DNA of 64,000 bases. Source: Cristatella mucedo. Lineage: Eukaryota; Bryozoa; Phylactolaemata; Cristatellidae. Below, in pieces: positions 1-12,339 of this stretch; position 1 is the first letter of the stretch, and each line of letters begins with the position of its first letter. The stretch spans positions 287,501 to 351,500 of the forward strand of contig WPIO01000081.1 in NCBI GenBank assembly GCA_009760855.2, read 5' to 3'. The translations under genes and the position numbers were made by a program. The notes under the pieces were generated by a model that was not told where the DNA came from, searched no databases, and saw only the letters and a program-made list of their open reading frames with translations.

Positions 1-1070
1 GTTCAGGAGGACTCAAGACATCCCACTTCGAGAGAGTGCACTATGCCATTTTGTGTAAATAGTCATGTGAACTCAAAGACTTGTATCGAGTTCAACATGT
101 TCTTGCTCAGCTTGCCTGTGCTGGTGCTTCCTCACTTTTGGGCACTTCCTCACTTTTGGGTGCTGCGTTGACACACGGAGCTGAGCGATAAGCGTGCATC
201 CAGCTGCAAATTAAAAAAATATTAAAATATAAGAAAGGATAAGAAAATAGCTTGGGTCAGTGCTGCTCGTGTAGCAGTACCCCACGTAGGCAGCCCTGCA
301 ATGTGCTCCTGCAGACATGGCTGAACCAGATATAACCTTGGCGATTATTCTATGCCCAAAATCTTGGCGATACTACCTTCTGAAGTAAAGAAAGAAGAAA
401 ATGTAGGCTGATTTAACCGCATCTTTTATATGGCAGCAGCTGAGCCTTTTTTGCTATCACTGCCGCTTTCAGTATCGACCTCTGCATATTCGAACCCACG
501 ACCACTGCCGCGAAGAGCTAGCACATTGACGTAGAGAGCAAATAAACTAGCGTGTGATTCAGAAAAAACACAGAATATTCAGCTCGGCCAGATTTATGAA
601 GTGCATTAAGACATCGAGGCTGTAACACCTTCATGGAATAGCCTGGCACCAGCAAGAAGAATGTGAGTACTGTTGCCTTTGAGAGTTGACCAGAAACGTG
701 GTGAGGCATTCCAACTCGACCATTTCGATTGACACCTAGCAACGACGGTGCCGCTAAGGCATCATTTCCGACCCATACCTAACTCCGACCCATACCTAAC
801 CATCATCGTGGCAATGGTGCACAAGCGGTGGGATGACTACCGATTGCCACAAAATTCCATTAGCAAGAGCTACTGGCCCGAGAACAATGCACACACCGAG
901 CAGATTTTGAGCAAAGGTCCTATTGGATGCTCTGACCCGGGTTTGCCTAACCAATATTGTAAAGCAAAGAGAGTGAGTTGCAGAAAGTCAAAGTCGACCG
1001 ACTTAAAACATACGTGCACAAGCCCAAATATGCACACTCACTCAGGCATGGACATGCACGTGCACATGTG
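1..1070. other. No gene recognised
   Basis: I see no convincing coding exon, RNA gene or mobile-element signature here. The open frames are short, lack family motifs and are not bounded by good splice signals. A small direct repeat of about 18 bp (cacttttgggcacttcctcac and a near copy) lies near 130-165. Confidence 0.5.
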
Positions 1071-1074
1071 CGCA

Positions 1075-1258
1075 TGTACCCCACACACGATTTAAGGTTG
1101 GCTATTTTGACAGTCTCATTTGTACAGCAGCAGGAGAGCTTTAACGACTATCGCCAGCACTTACAGTGGGCAATATAGGATTGCCGACTGCAGGACTCGA
1201 ACTCACGACCTAGGTCGCGAAGAGCGAGTACCTTACCCATGGGCTAAGACCCGGAGGC
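1075..1258 (-). mobile_element. SINE2 copy (tRNA-derived)
   Basis: On the minus strand this reads as a tRNA-like head with 'gggtaaggtactcgct' and a B-box-like 'GAGTTCGAGTCCTGC'. The SINE2 body follows: 'gcgatagtcgttaaagctctcctgctgctgtac', then 'aaatgagactgt'. The same order of blocks recurs at 16722, 25852, 50384, 55480 and 58806 on the plus strand. The copy is diverged. Confidence 0.7.
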
Positions 1259-1269
1259 ATTTATAAGCT

Positions 1270-2060
1270 AGCCACAAACCAAGGGAGACAACCAGCTGCT
1301 AGCAGCGGGAGGACGGCTCTGCAGCCTGCTCAGAGATGGACTAAATGCATGCCCGCACAACTGGACGGCAAGAACGTCAGGGGTGGAAAGGAACAGCAGG
1401 CAGCTCAGACAAGTCTGCTGCTGCTGCTGCTGCCAGCTGAGCCTCGATTTAACATGGCTAATCCCTGCGGTCGCCTGCCGACCAGCAGCAGCAGCAGCAG
1501 CCCCCTCCTCCTCCTCCTTCTCATAGGGCCCAGCCCTTTCTCGGGTGGCTGAAGCAACTGCCACCACCAACGTTAGAGACCCATTGCACCGTGGCCCGCT
1601 CTGCACAGGAGGGTGAAAAAGGCCAACAAGCCGCCCCCTCGCACGATCCAACTGGCAGCAGCGAGACAGCAGGTGAGTGCGGTGACTGCTCTGCCAGCCA
1701 CTAAGTGCGCAAAGTGCATCGACCGGGCTGCCGTCAGCCAACCCGATCGCCCTCTGAATCGAGCTCCGACGATCGAGAGGGCTGCCGCACGGATGCCTTT
1801 CGTCGGCAAAAGCAAGCAAAGTGTTCGTTGCAGCCAGCTGGCTGGCAGGTTCGGCAGCAGCACTCACTGTTGTAGACAATGCGAGGCTTGCTCATGCAAG
1901 CTTGCAGGTGAGCCTCGATGTCAGCGATCTCTACAATGTACGAAGACAAGAAGCACAATGGACGACCTTGTCGGCAAACGGTAGCTGAATGCCAGTCTCT
2001 GGCCTAGCAGCACCCTAAACCTTACCGAGGTAGAAGTAACAGTGTCAAGGACAGCAGTAG
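1270..2060. other. CAG/CTG-rich low-complexity stretch
   Basis: The stretch is moderately GC-rich with short CTG and CAG runs near 1419-1432 and 1483-1500, and open frames on both strands that overlap each other. The frames are rich in Ala, Gln, Leu and Ser, as expected of triplet repeats. I see no family motif, so I do not call a gene. Confidence 0.5.
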
Positions 2061-2061
2061 A

Positions 2062-2063
<2 letters not shown>

Positions 2064-2120
<57 letters not shown>
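2064..2120. repeat. (CT)n microsatellite
   Basis: A short C run is followed by about 50 bp of uninterrupted CT dinucleotides. It directly abuts the (TAA)n tail of a minus-strand LINE-A copy. Confidence 0.95.
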
Positions 2121-2123
<3 letters not shown>

Positions 2124-2850
2124 TTAATAATAATAATACACTTGATAAAACGCCCTCAGAGAACTCAATCTCTTTCTAGGCGCTTTACATTTACTGACTA
2201 GGGAACGCGATTGAATGGTGAGTAATATCATGCTTGATAGATAACATGAATAACATGGTTAAAGGTTAGAGGTGACATGCACAGGGTCAGCATGCAAGTG
2301 TGGTTAGTGGCAGCATGCACAGTGTCAGCACGCATAAGCACATCAAGGACGAAGCACAGGGGCCCACTTAATGCTGTCCTAAATAGGTGTGTCTTAAGTT
2401 CTTTTTAAATGTGGTCAAGTCAGGGGATATTGTGATGCAAGTCGGGAGTGAGTTTAATGCTTTGGGAGCATACAAACTAAAAGCACGGTCTCCAAAGGAT
2501 TTTATGTTTGTACGAGGTGTTGGTAAACTGCTGGATTCCTAAAAGCACGTGGTACGATGCTTGGCCTGGTGGGGGAATAGATCTGAGAGATATGCTGGAG
2601 CCAAAGAATGAAGTGACATAAAAGTGAGCGGTTTAACCTTAAAGTCGATCCGTTGCTTGACTGGGAGCCAGTGCAGGTCGGTGGGAAGTGGCGTGATGTG
2701 GCAACTGAGACTCTCACGACAGACAAGCCTAGCTGCAGAGTTTTGCACCAGCCACGAACCGCAGCACACGTAGGACAAAGGCACTGTGCTAAGGGGGGGG
2801 GATGCCATTGTAAAGCAAATAGCTCTGCAAGTCACTGCCAGAGCCGAGAC
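2124..2850 (-). mobile_element. LINE-A 3' fragment (CR1/L2-like)
   Basis: On the minus strand the fragment encodes the degenerate C-terminal end of a LINE reverse-transcriptase protein, with blocks such as QNSAARLVCRE, HITPLPTDLHWLPVKQRIDF and APAYLSDLFPHQAKHRTT. The 3' UTR and the family tail follow: the GCGCC/GGGCGC stem-loop and then (ATT)n. Frameshifts and stops interrupt the reading frame. It is truncated at its 5' side inside the C-terminal region. Confidence 0.85.
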
Positions 2851-3640
2851 TGAGTTGGCTGCACATGTAGCAGTAAATGCTCTTCTGCCTCTAGATGAAT
2901 GAGGCAGTTGAATCAGCTCAACTTTACTTTTTTTTTTATTTACTTTGGTGTGCAGTCACACAAAAAAAACATTTAAGCAGATTGGCGGACCACAGCGCAC
3001 CCACCGAACTGGCTCTGGGTTGGCTAACTTTCGTTGGGCAGACCGTACGCCCACACGAACGCCCACACGAACGCCCACACAAACACCCGTGTAGGCATGC
3101 ACGCGAACATTTAATAGCATCCGTGCACACACCCTGCGCCAAGGTCAGAGGACTTCAAAAAAGACCTGCTCGCGTGCCTGCTTGGCTGTGGCTGTGGCTG
3201 CCTGAGACTCGACAATGCAACTATAAATCGGCAGGCATTCAATGTTGGGCTAGAAGCCTAATCAGTAATCAGAGGAAGCATTCGGTGGTCAACCACCCTT
3301 ACCACAGGTAACAAAGCCAATGCGATGAGCACAATCGAATTATGCACATACATACATATCGAGAAGGCTAAGGCCCAGCACTACCCCTACATGTTGCCAT
3401 GGTACCACCTACCTCAGATGCAGCTGCCGCGATCGCCTCACAGAGAGTGCCAGGCCAGCTGCTAAACCTCCGAAATGATGACTAAGCGAACCCTTTGTGA
3501 GGTCGCCAAGAAACTGACAGCATCGCAGGGCCAAGCGAGACTGAGAACCAGGCTGAGAGTGCACAAACAGATTTCTGGCTGAGAGGTCTGGTCGCCTGTC
3601 CAAATGAAAAAGCCAAGCCTCGGGACAAGAGATTCCTGAA
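2851..3640. other. No gene recognised; short 12-bp tandem repeat
   Basis: About three copies of a 12-bp unit (gcccacacgaac) occur at about 3048-3085. Open frames across the area have no recognisable domain. Confidence 0.45.
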
Positions 3641-3671
3641 CTCAATTGCCCTTTCGGAGAGTGCTTCGTGC

Positions 3672-3710
3672 TCTTCGTCGTGCAGTAGCTAGGCGACTGC
3701 ACGACGAAGA
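3672..3710. repeat. Perfect 15-bp inverted repeat (hairpin)
   Basis: The left arm TCTTCGTCGTGCAGT (3672-3686) and its exact reverse complement (3696-3710) are separated by 9 bp. No Rho-independent terminator logic applies in this genome. The hairpin may be part of an unidentified element. Confidence 0.85.
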
Positions 3711-4800
3711 TGTTCGCTGAGTCGTCTCGCTAATGGCGTCCCTCCCTAGAGTCCCCGAAGACAAAGGCGGCCGATGGCCCGGCACCGATTCCGAGGACCA
3801 GACCTCTTCGATGGCAGTTCATACTTTTCTCTTACCCGTGGGTTCACCTTGATGCTTGGCTGAGACTCGTTAGTGCGAAACGGGTAGTTTTACCTTGAGA
3901 ACTGTTTAATTTCGTAGCAGACGTCGCCGAAGTCATCGAATGGAGTGCCATTCACAGTTCCTGCATGGTCAGTTGGCACATTTGTCCTAGGTCCAGATGT
4001 AGGGGCTGTGGTCTCGTCGCCCTGGCACGGGTATATGAATTTATGGTCTGTCGAAGGTTATGGTTTTATGAGTTTAAGTTTTATTGATGGTGAGTCACGG
4101 CCTGCAGAGAAGGTTCAGTGGGAACGCTGAAGAGAGGACGGTCGTGCGCCGCGCCGTCATGCTGCAAGCCCTGCCGTCGGAGCTTCAAACCACAGGGGCT
4201 ATCAGTCACAGCAAGTCGCTGAGGATCTTACTAGCCTCCCTCTCTCCGGGCTATTGAGCTCAGCGTGTCGAACTCTCTTTTAGCAGAGCTCACATAAAAT
4301 GAGCCGTCGAGTCTTTGCTTCAGCTTGTCCTAAGTATGACGGCCTAAGACTGGCGTTCAAGACGTTCAGACGGCGCCTCCAACTACTAGCAGATCGGCTC
4401 AGTGATTCCCGGTCCTTTAATCGAACTTTAAAGGATCGCAGCGCTCCTTCCCACCTAACTGGACTGCTCTGACGGCATTGAACTCCTCCACTCGTGTTCT
4501 CTGCCCACCTGCTACGAGGACACTTGGGATTAGCTGCCCTTAATTTGCATGCAGCCTGCGGCATCCTGGTTGGTTTCACTATTTAGATACTAGACTGAGT
4601 GGCGAATTCAGCTGTCGTTAATCTCGCCCAATGATTCTACGTAATATGCTGCTGCAACATGACACGACCAATCCATTTTCTCTTAGAGCAGTTAAAGCCC
4701 GTGAGCAAATGATCAGCTCCATCACCGGTGTGCTCTACGTATATACGTTCTTGTAACTTATTGAACCGAGTAATCTAATTTATCGTATCTCTGTCACTCC
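3711..4800. other. Unassigned, no gene recognised
   Basis: Short open frames exist on both strands (for example - strand 4280-4579, 99 codons, rich in Arg and Ser), but none shows a known motif, a signal peptide or splice support. Confidence 0.4.
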
Positions 4801-4804
4801 ACAA

Positions 4805-4940
4805 GAGCTGGTTTGGTCCAGAGGTTAAGGTGCTCGCCCGACCAGAGTCTGGCTGAGGTCGTGGACTCGAGCCCGGAGGCATACGTGAAGCACCTGAATA
4901 GAGATTTAAGTTCTCTTGGGGCAATACACAAATGAATTAT
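4805..4940 (+). mobile_element. SINE1 copy (tRNA-derived, LINE-A tail)
   Basis: The head 'gctggtttggtccagaggttaaggt' (A-box region) is followed by a B-box-like 'GGACTCGAGCCC'. The tail 'gaagcacctgaatagagatttaag ... cttggggc', then 'acaaatgaattata', resembles the LINE-A 3' stem-loop. Five further copies lie in the window. Confidence 0.8.
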
Positions 4941-5785
4941 ACTTTTTTTTTATAAGCCACAAGGACTAAGTGAGTTTCGGACAGAACAGATGGGAAAATA
5001 CAACGGTAGATTTGCCGAACATTGAGTCGTCTTCCCTGGACTACTGCACTGACTAGACATTGCTGCTTAAAACTGCATTAGAGGTTGCACGGCCCGAACT
5101 GCTATCGTCATTAGATCCAGCCAGCACCTGGTAGGATAAGAAGCAGATTACTATTACAGAATACATGGTCGCATGATAGCTGTGTGGTGTGAAGAAAAAA
5201 TTGATGCCATCACTATTTTTGCAGTGATATAAATGCCGAAAAATGATCCAAGCTTGTTAATGGAGAGTAGAGTAGCAATCAGCAATCAGCAAGCATATAT
5301 CACAACCATTTTAAGAGCCCGGTGCTGCCCGGATGCAGCAAGCAGACGATACAAAATGCACCAACGCAAGCTTCTCTGTGCTCGCTTTGTATAATATCTA
5401 TAATTGCTCGGGCAACAATAATTAGATTGGTGGTGCTGAATCGGCTGAATGGCTGGTCAACCAATAGGTGAAAAGCCGTCATACTGTTGCAGGCCTCCAC
5501 TGTGGATTGAATAATCTTTCAAGTTCGTATGTACACTAATGTGTGTGTTTGTGTGTGTAAATCGAGTTTAATCCATTGGAACACAGCTGTGTCAGTTTAA
5601 ATCGAGCCCACTTGTTAAGCTAAATACAATAATAGGCTCCAACATCCAGATACAGCAAACCCCCAAAACCACATCGGGTGCACACACGTCTTACTTTTCT
5701 CAAGCTCGTCTAAAATACCGTTATAAACAGCAAAAACAGCAAGTAGTAGCTTGCGGCTTTGCTAGAAGCAGCCACGGATCAACAT
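4941..5785. other. Unassigned, no gene recognised
   Basis: No domain, RNA gene or repeat was recognised apart from a T run after the SINE and a short GT-rich patch near 5540-5558. Confidence 0.4.
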
Positions 5786-5935
5786 GCTTACAGCTGGTGC
5801 GTCACTCTGCAGTTAAGCTTGTCTGTCATTAGCATCACAGTTGCCATGTCGCACTGCTTCTCACCGACCTGCACTGGCTTGCCATCAAGCAGTGCACCGA
5901 CTTCAAGGTTCTGTTACCTCTAGTTCACTTCATTA
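5786..5935 (+). mobile_element. Older LINE-A fragment
   Basis: The block 'cttacagctggtgcgtcactctgca' and the following 'ctcaccgacctgcactggcttgcc' match the C-terminal LINE-A coding region (QLVQNSA ... DLHWLPVKQ) at clearly lower identity than the neighbouring young copy. The fragment lies just upstream of that copy. Confidence 0.7.
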
Positions 5936-5983
5936 TCTTGCTCCGGACGAATAACCAGAAACTCTCCCAACGAAGGCTTCCCA

Positions 5984-7032
5984 TGCAGTGGTTCAGGTCC
6001 TATCTCAGTGGGAGACTCCAGAGTGTTGACGTGAATGGACAAAGATCATCTGAAGTACCTCTAAAATATGGAGTACCTCAGGGCTCTGTGCTAGGTCCGG
6101 TCCTTTTCACCGTTTATACTCTCCCTCTCGCTGATGTGATTGCCAAGCACAATCTAGGCTTTCACTTCTATGCGGATGACACTCAGTTGTACCTTTGCTT
6201 TGATCCCTCCCAGCCTTCGAGCACCTCAAATTCTCTCAACTCACTTGCTGCATGCATTGATGACATCCGATCATGGATGGCAGCAAATTTTCTAAAACTA
6301 AACGATGATAAAACTAACTTACTAGTTATGGGCAAACCTAGTGTTATTCAGAAAATGGAAAGGCTGACTTTCAAAATTGGCTCTGCCAGCATATCTCCAG
6401 TTGCATCAGCTCGAAATCTAGGTGTCATATTCCAAAGCGACCTCTCGTTAGACGACCACATCAGCTCCACAGTCAAATCAGCCTATTTTCAGCTTCATAA
6501 CATTGCTAAAATTAGGGCTTGTTTAGATAAGGATACCACGTCCAAGTTGGTCCATGCATTCGTGACATCTCGTCTCGACTTCTGCAACTCACTGCTTGCT
6601 GGCCTACCAGCATGTGCGATCAGGCGATTGCAGCTGGTGCAAAACTCTGCAGCTAGGCTTGTCTGTCGTGAGCGTCGCAGTTGCCACATTACTCCACTTC
6701 TCGCCGACCTGCACTGGTTACCAGTCAAGCAACGGATTGACTTCAAGGTTTTGTCGCTCACTTTTAGGTCTCTTCATTCTATGGCTCCAGCCTATCTTTC
6801 AGATATACTACCCCATCAGGCAAAGCATCGTACCACTCGCTTTTCGGAATCCAACAGTCTAGAAATACCTCGTACAAACCTTAAATCCTTTGGAGACCGT
6901 GCATTTAGCTCGTATGCTCCCACAGCCTGGAACTCCCTCCCGACCTGCATCAGAACATCCCCTGACCTGACCACATTTAAAAGAAACTTAAAAACATACC
7001 TATTTAGGACAGCATTTAGTGGGTCCTTGTGA
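5984..7032 (+). pseudogene. Truncated reverse transcriptase of LINE-A copy 1
   Basis: The frame stays open from upstream (5938), but homology starts at 5984. The visible part holds reverse-transcriptase block B (GVPQGSVLGPVLF), catalytic block C (FHFYADDTQLYL, about 6160-6195), the thumb region and the C-terminal 'LHWLPVKQRIDFKV ... AYLSDILPHQ' segment typical of CR1/L2/Rex-like LINEs. It ends with a stop at 7030-7032. The endonuclease domain and block A with its first catalytic Asp are missing, so the product cannot be an active polymerase. Within the remaining part there is no stop or frameshift. Over the shared length its protein is identical to the copy on the - strand at 41271-42539. Confidence 0.93.
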
Positions 7033-7262
7033 TTCGTCCTCGATGTGCTTATGCGTGCTGACACTGTTCATGCTGCCACTAACCACATTTGCATGCTGAC
7101 CCAGTGCATGTAACCCCTAACCATGTTATTCATTTTGTTTGTTTTTCAAGCATGATTTTACTTACTATTCTATTGCGTATCACTTTGCAGCAAATGTAAA
7201 GCGCCTAGAAAGAGATTAAGTTCTCTGAGGGCGCTTTATCAAGTGCAATATTATTATTATTA
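5984..7262 (+). mobile_element. Young LINE-A copy 1, 5'-truncated (CR1/L2-like)
   Basis: This is a non-LTR retrotransposon insertion that keeps the C-terminal half of the ORF2-type protein, the full 3' UTR, the terminal stem-loop and an (ATT)n tail. Homology to the longer copy at 41033-42540 (- strand) begins abruptly at about 5984, as expected for incomplete reverse transcription. The two copies are almost base-for-base identical; I noticed one difference in about 230 bp of 3' UTR. I could not identify a target-site duplication by eye. The clade is inferred from motif wording and not from a tree. Confidence 0.93.
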
Positions 7263-7269
7263 TTATTAT

Positions 7270-8290
7270 ATCATCGAGCTTCTCTTACTTGCTGATCGCG
7301 TTTGGTTGTGCTTCGAACCGACCTTAGCTAAGTCTTGGAGGCCGCGCCTTCGATTCTAGCGCCCTCGAAGCCTGGAGCATTGACACTAAACATTGACGTC
7401 AAGTTGTCTCCTGGCTTTACGACATTAAAATCTGGCCAAAATCCCGAGCGTTCCTCGTAGCCTTTGCTGAGTCATAACTGAACATTTGTTAACTAGCCGG
7501 CCTGTTTCCTTTCCAGCCTATGCAACTTGTACAGTAAAATACTGGATTCTCTTAGGGTGCTATGTAAATATTGTAGTGCTACATAGTGTCTGTTGGTATA
7601 ACTATTATTATCAGTGTTTGAAGGTCGCATGCCAGATGTATCTTAGATGCAGCTTTCCTACTTTAGCTGGGTTATGGTATGCAAATAATGGATATTATTG
7701 ACTGGCAAGTACCCACCATACTGCCAATAAACCTTCATGCAAACTACCAGTCGTCTTGACGAAGCCGAGGCTGCAAACACTAAAGCTGAGCTGTGACAGT
7801 TTACTAAAACACTGTCGCCTGCATGGTCGCACCGCCGAGTAAGCAGGCTATATAGTATAGGCAGGAGCAGGAGAGTGCAGCAGGTGTGAATGCACTGGGA
7901 TTCCGGTTCGCCACTGGCTACGGCTAGGTACCGGTCGGTAATGCCTGGCCGTTGCCAGGCCGCAATGCCAACTTGAAGATAAATATTTAGCAATTCCGCA
8001 GCTGGAGGATTTCATAGCACCTGTGAGTAACCATCTATCAAAAAACCGACTGAGCACTAGAGCACTCAACCGGCGCCTCCCCACGGAGCTCCGGAACTAA
8101 ATCTACGATAGCTGCATAGACACCACCTCCAGGTGCAAAGCCTGAACCAACAGGCTACAAGTGTGTAGCCACCCAGGAAGGCTCTCCAGCTTCATTTTCG
8201 GCATCACTAAAATTCAGCGGCTGGCGAAGGCATCGCCCGGAAGGTTCCTCAGGCCTCGTTTAAAAAGAAAGTGGTTCCCTCATTTGCAAA
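7270..8290. other. Unassigned, no gene recognised
   Basis: No domain-bearing exon, RNA gene or repeat family was recognised. Minus-strand frames of 78 to 111 codons overlap one another and carry no motif. Confidence 0.4.
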
Positions 8291-8292
8291 GC

Positions 8293-8574
8293 TAACAGCA
8301 GCAGCAGTGCAAGCAGCACCACCAGCACCAGCAGCAGCAGCAGCAAGCAGCAGCAAGCAGCAGCAGCAAGTAGCAGCAGCAGCAAGCAGCAAGCAGCAGC
8401 AAGCAGCAAGCAGCAGTAGCAAGCAGCAGTAGCAAGCAGCAGCAGTAAGCAGCAGCAGCATGCAGCAGCAGCAAGCAGCAGCAGCAAGCAGCAGTAGCAA
8501 GCAGCAGCAGCAAGTAGCAGTAGCAAGCAGCAGCAGCAAGCAGCAGCAGCAAGCAGCAGCAGCAAGCAGCAGGA
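8293..8574. repeat. Long (CAG)n/(CAGCAGCAA)n repeat tract
   Basis: About 280 bp are built from CAG units with interspersed CAA, AAG and TAG interruptions (patterns such as gcagcagcagcaagcagcag). The open frames here (poly-Gln/Ser on +, poly-Leu/Cys/Ala on -) arise from the triplet repeat itself and are not called as genes. The tract abuts a SINE1 tail and a CA/TA microsatellite. Confidence 0.95.
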
Positions 8575-8640
8575 GGCTTCCCTGTGAGGAAAACGTCGAG
8601 GAGGGTTCTGTACACCGAAGGCCACTTTCAAAGCAGAACT

Positions 8641-8719
8641 GGAGCTCGAGCCCGAAGGCATATGTGAAGCACCTGAATACAGATTAAGCTCTCTTTGGGC
8701 ACTACACAAATGAACTACA

Positions 8720-8720
<1 letters not shown>
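8641..8720 (+). mobile_element. SINE1 fragment (3' half)
   Basis: It starts at the B-box-like 'GAGCTCGAGCCC' and continues through 'gtgaagcacctgaata' and the stem-loop to 'acaaatgaactaca'. The tRNA-like 5' half is missing. Its tail merges into the (CA)n tract. Confidence 0.75.
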
Positions 8721-8937
<217 letters not shown>

Positions 8938-9075
8938 CATAGCTGGGCCTCAAGCATAGGGCAGCTGTGCTAGTCCTTGCCGACATGCCCCGAGTACCGG
9001 TAAGGTCCGGTGCTTTGGAATCGAAGCTAGCAAATCTTAGGTGCTTTGCCCAATGCTCGAAGAGACGCCGACAGT

Positions 9076-9865
9076 ATTAATAATAATAGCAATAACAACA
9101 ACAATAATATTAACAATAACAATAATAATAATAATAATAATAACAATAATAATGCACTTGATGGAGTGCCCTCAAAGAACTCAATCTCTTTCTAGGTGCT
9201 TTACATTTGCTGCAAAGGGGAACTCAATTGAATAGTGAGTAACATCAAGCTTGATAAACAACATAAATAACATGGTTAGGGGTGACATGCACAGGGTCAG
9301 CATGCAAATGTGGTTAGTGGCAGCATGCACAATGTCAGCACAAAAAAGCACATAAAGAACGATACACAGGGATCCGCTAAATGCTATCATAAATAGGTGC
9401 GTTTTTAATTTCTTTTCAAACGTGGTCAAGTCAGACATGTCTTGATGCAAGTCGGAAGTGAGTTCCAGGCTTTGGAAGCATACGAAGCAAATGCTCGGTC
9501 TCCAAAGGATTTTATGTTTGTATGAGGTATTGGTAAACAGTTGGATTCCGAAAAGCAGGTGGTATGATGCTTGGCCTGGCGGGGTGGGGGCGTAGATCTG
9601 AGAGATAAGCTGGAGCCAAAGAATGAAGTGACCTAAAAGTGAGCGACAAAACCTTGAAGTCGATCCGTTGCTTGACTGGTAGCCAGTGCAGGTCGGCGAG
9701 AAGTGGTGTGATATGGCAACTGCGATGCTCACGACAAACAAGCCTAGCTGCAGAGTTTTGAACCGGCTGTAAGTGCCTGCTTGCACATGCTGGTAGGCCA
9801 GCAAGCAGTGAGTTGCAGGAGTCGAGACGGGATGTCACAAATGCATGGACCAACTTAGACGTAGC
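9076..9865 (-). mobile_element. LINE-A 3' fragment
   Basis: The (AAT)n tract (9076-9152) is the tail. On the minus strand the fragment then reads stem-loop, 3' UTR, and C-terminal coding blocks (LVHAFVTSRLDSCNSLLAGLPACA, QNSAARLVCREHRSCHITPLLADLHWLPVKQ) with frameshifts. It is truncated near 9865 in the middle of the C-terminal coding region. Confidence 0.88.
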
Positions 9866-9984
9866 AAAGGACGACGGCAATGAAGAGCACTCATACCTTA
9901 AGATAGCAAAAAGGAAAATCATTATCCGTGGAGAAGTCGATTCAACAGAGAGGAAAGGTTACAAGGAAGTCAAGGAAAGGTTAC

Positions 9985-10206
9985 AAGGAAGTTAGCCAGA
10001 ACTAGCCACAGCGTGGGACAACTCTCCTTCGGCTCAAAGCCAACTTGAGCACAACTCTGCTCACCCGCAGCTCGAAAGCATTTGCCTACAGGCTTGCACA
10101 GATAAAAGGGAGCGCATTATGTACGGAGGGCCTGCCTGCAGCTGAAACTGCACAATCGTTGAATAAACGACGGCTCCCTCTAAGGACAGCTCGGGGCTTC
10201 TAACAC
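9985..10206 (+). mobile_element. Possible solo LTR or LTR fragment
   Basis: The segment has an LTR-like order: 'gataaaaggg' (TATA-like, about 10101), 'aataaac' (polyadenylation-like, about 10162) and a 'ctaaca' end at about 10205 that could pair with 'gttagc' at about 9991. Frames downstream (10244-10528, 94 codons) have no recognised gag motif. No second LTR or target duplication was found, so this is tentative. Confidence 0.25.
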
Positions 10207-12330
10207 CGGTAATTGCGATCACTATTTTGAGAGAGCCTGACGAGTGGTCAAAGCACACCAGCAAAGGTGCATCAGTGAAAACCGGTGCGGTAAAGAACTG
10301 CCGGCAGCCCTCTTAGACCCGGTCAGCAATAATTACTGCTTTAGGAATACGATCGCTTCTTCGGACAAAATGCTATCCAGCCAGAAACTGACCAGGCAGC
10401 GAGTACCGAGCTCCAGTTCCAGCCTGCTCAGCCCCATACGAGAAAAGGTGATAGCCATAGAGAACCAGCTGAAGGCAGTGCCTCAAACACACGAGCTCGA
10501 GAAGTATCTACAGCCGTTCCTTGGTTGATTGGTTCCTCTCTAGAAACTTGGCAACCACTAAAGAGGTGCTAACAGGTTTTCGGGGGAGGGGGGCATATTT
10601 AGAGGTTCGGATGGAAGGGGAGGGGAGGGAGTGGTTACTCCCTCTCCCTGCCTATGGGCCTGCTTACGACCTGTCGTCGACAGTGGGGTTCGACGGTGTC
10701 CCTGCCACGTTATTTTAGGTTATTCAGTACGTCTTATTGGCAAGTCGTATTAGTAAGTAACTGACAGCTGAAAGCAGCCACTGCGGACATGTAGGTGTCA
10801 GTACAAGCATTTCTGTCAAACCCATGAAATATCCTTTCCGATTTCCTTTGGAGAACTAATTCCAATTCTGCACGTGCCAAATGTGGAAGTGATACTCCTA
10901 AATATGCTCTTCACTTTCCCTGGTTTCAGAGCATGGACGCTGTTGGCTGCTCAATGTGCACTAGAATCCAATCAGGTCCCTTTACCCTAGAGGAAATCTA
11001 AGCACAGCCCGGCATAACTCAGGCGGATTTTTGTAATTATAGGCGGATGGATACATAACTCGGCAGGCCGGCCAAAGCAATCAACCTCCTTTGCCTCTTC
11101 TTTCTTCTGCAGTCCGATGGCCTGCCAAGAAGCCTCTACCGTTGGCCATTACAGCAGCCAAGGCTGCTGGTCTCAAGTCACCTCCAGGTCTACGGGAACC
11201 CGACAGAGCCGAACAGTAGCTGGCAGGTGCTGGCAGGTGCTGGCAGGAAATGTCAGGCAGATTGAGCTGCAGAAGTGCAGGCACTACAGACCCAAAGTAA
11301 ACAACCCAAGTTAACCCCAGACAGTGCCAACCGCATAGCGAACGAAACAGCATTGGCTACACAGATGGCTACAGGGCAGTCACATCCTTCCGGTGCTGAG
11401 GTAACCTCCATTAGTTTATCGTTTTACCCCAAATCATTATAAGGGACATATATCACAATGCCATGCACGATTGTGCCAACACGATGCCTACCATTTTCCA
11501 GGCCTTCCTCGTATGACCTACACGTTTATGACCGGCAAGTTCGGCTGGCTAGTCTAGTGAACGGTGCAGGTATCCGGCCGGTACATGGCAGGTATGCAGG
11601 TGTGAAGAAGAAGACCGATCGACCATGCTGTCTGCTACGACAATCCACCTTGCTCCAGCTTCGATGGCCGACGGCAGGGCTGGTGAGTTGAAGCACTATG
11701 ACTGCTGCTGCAAAGCCTGCAGATGGAGCTTGGATGCATATTCGGGCACCCTCAATGAATTGGTCTGAACGCTCCCAGCTAGCTGCTCTCAGGTGTCTGC
11801 CACAATAACACTCAGATATAAGGTTACAAGGTTACCTGCTACACCTGCGATTGCATTCCTTTCAACAGTGGTCTGTCCCTGTGGCCAATCGTGGGCTATC
11901 GACAATAGTGAGACTTGTATTTAAGAGGCTCCCTCCTCTCGTTTCTACCACCGAGGCAGCATTTTGCAATTAAGAAGCAGAGTTTGCAAATTGCCTCATT
12001 CGGGCCTAAGCTGTCACGTGCCGGCACCAGCTGACTACTTTATTTTGACCCTCTGGTCAAACCCTACTACCCATTCCTACTTTCATCTCAGTCATCATAA
12101 TAATTGTATATTAAACAGTTATGTAACACCCTCATCGAACTAAATCAATTTCCAGTCACTTATCACACTCGAGTCAGGAACCCAGATCAACCCTCTTACA
12201 ATCTGTGCACCCTTTCCGAAACAGCACCCGGGGTCGAGCAACAACTGCGACTGCACAGTTCTTTTGCTACGGAGATCAACCATTGAAACGCTCGTCTGGA
12301 CTACCTGCAAGCTGTCAACCGAACACCCTA
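10207..12330. other. Unassigned, no gene recognised
   Basis: Several short open frames (for example + 10244-10528, Ser/Gln rich with a Glu-rich end) lack domain motifs. A small tandem repeat of gctggcaggt units lies at about 11218-11250. No RNA gene was seen. Confidence 0.4.
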
Positions 12331-12339
12331 TTCGTCAGA

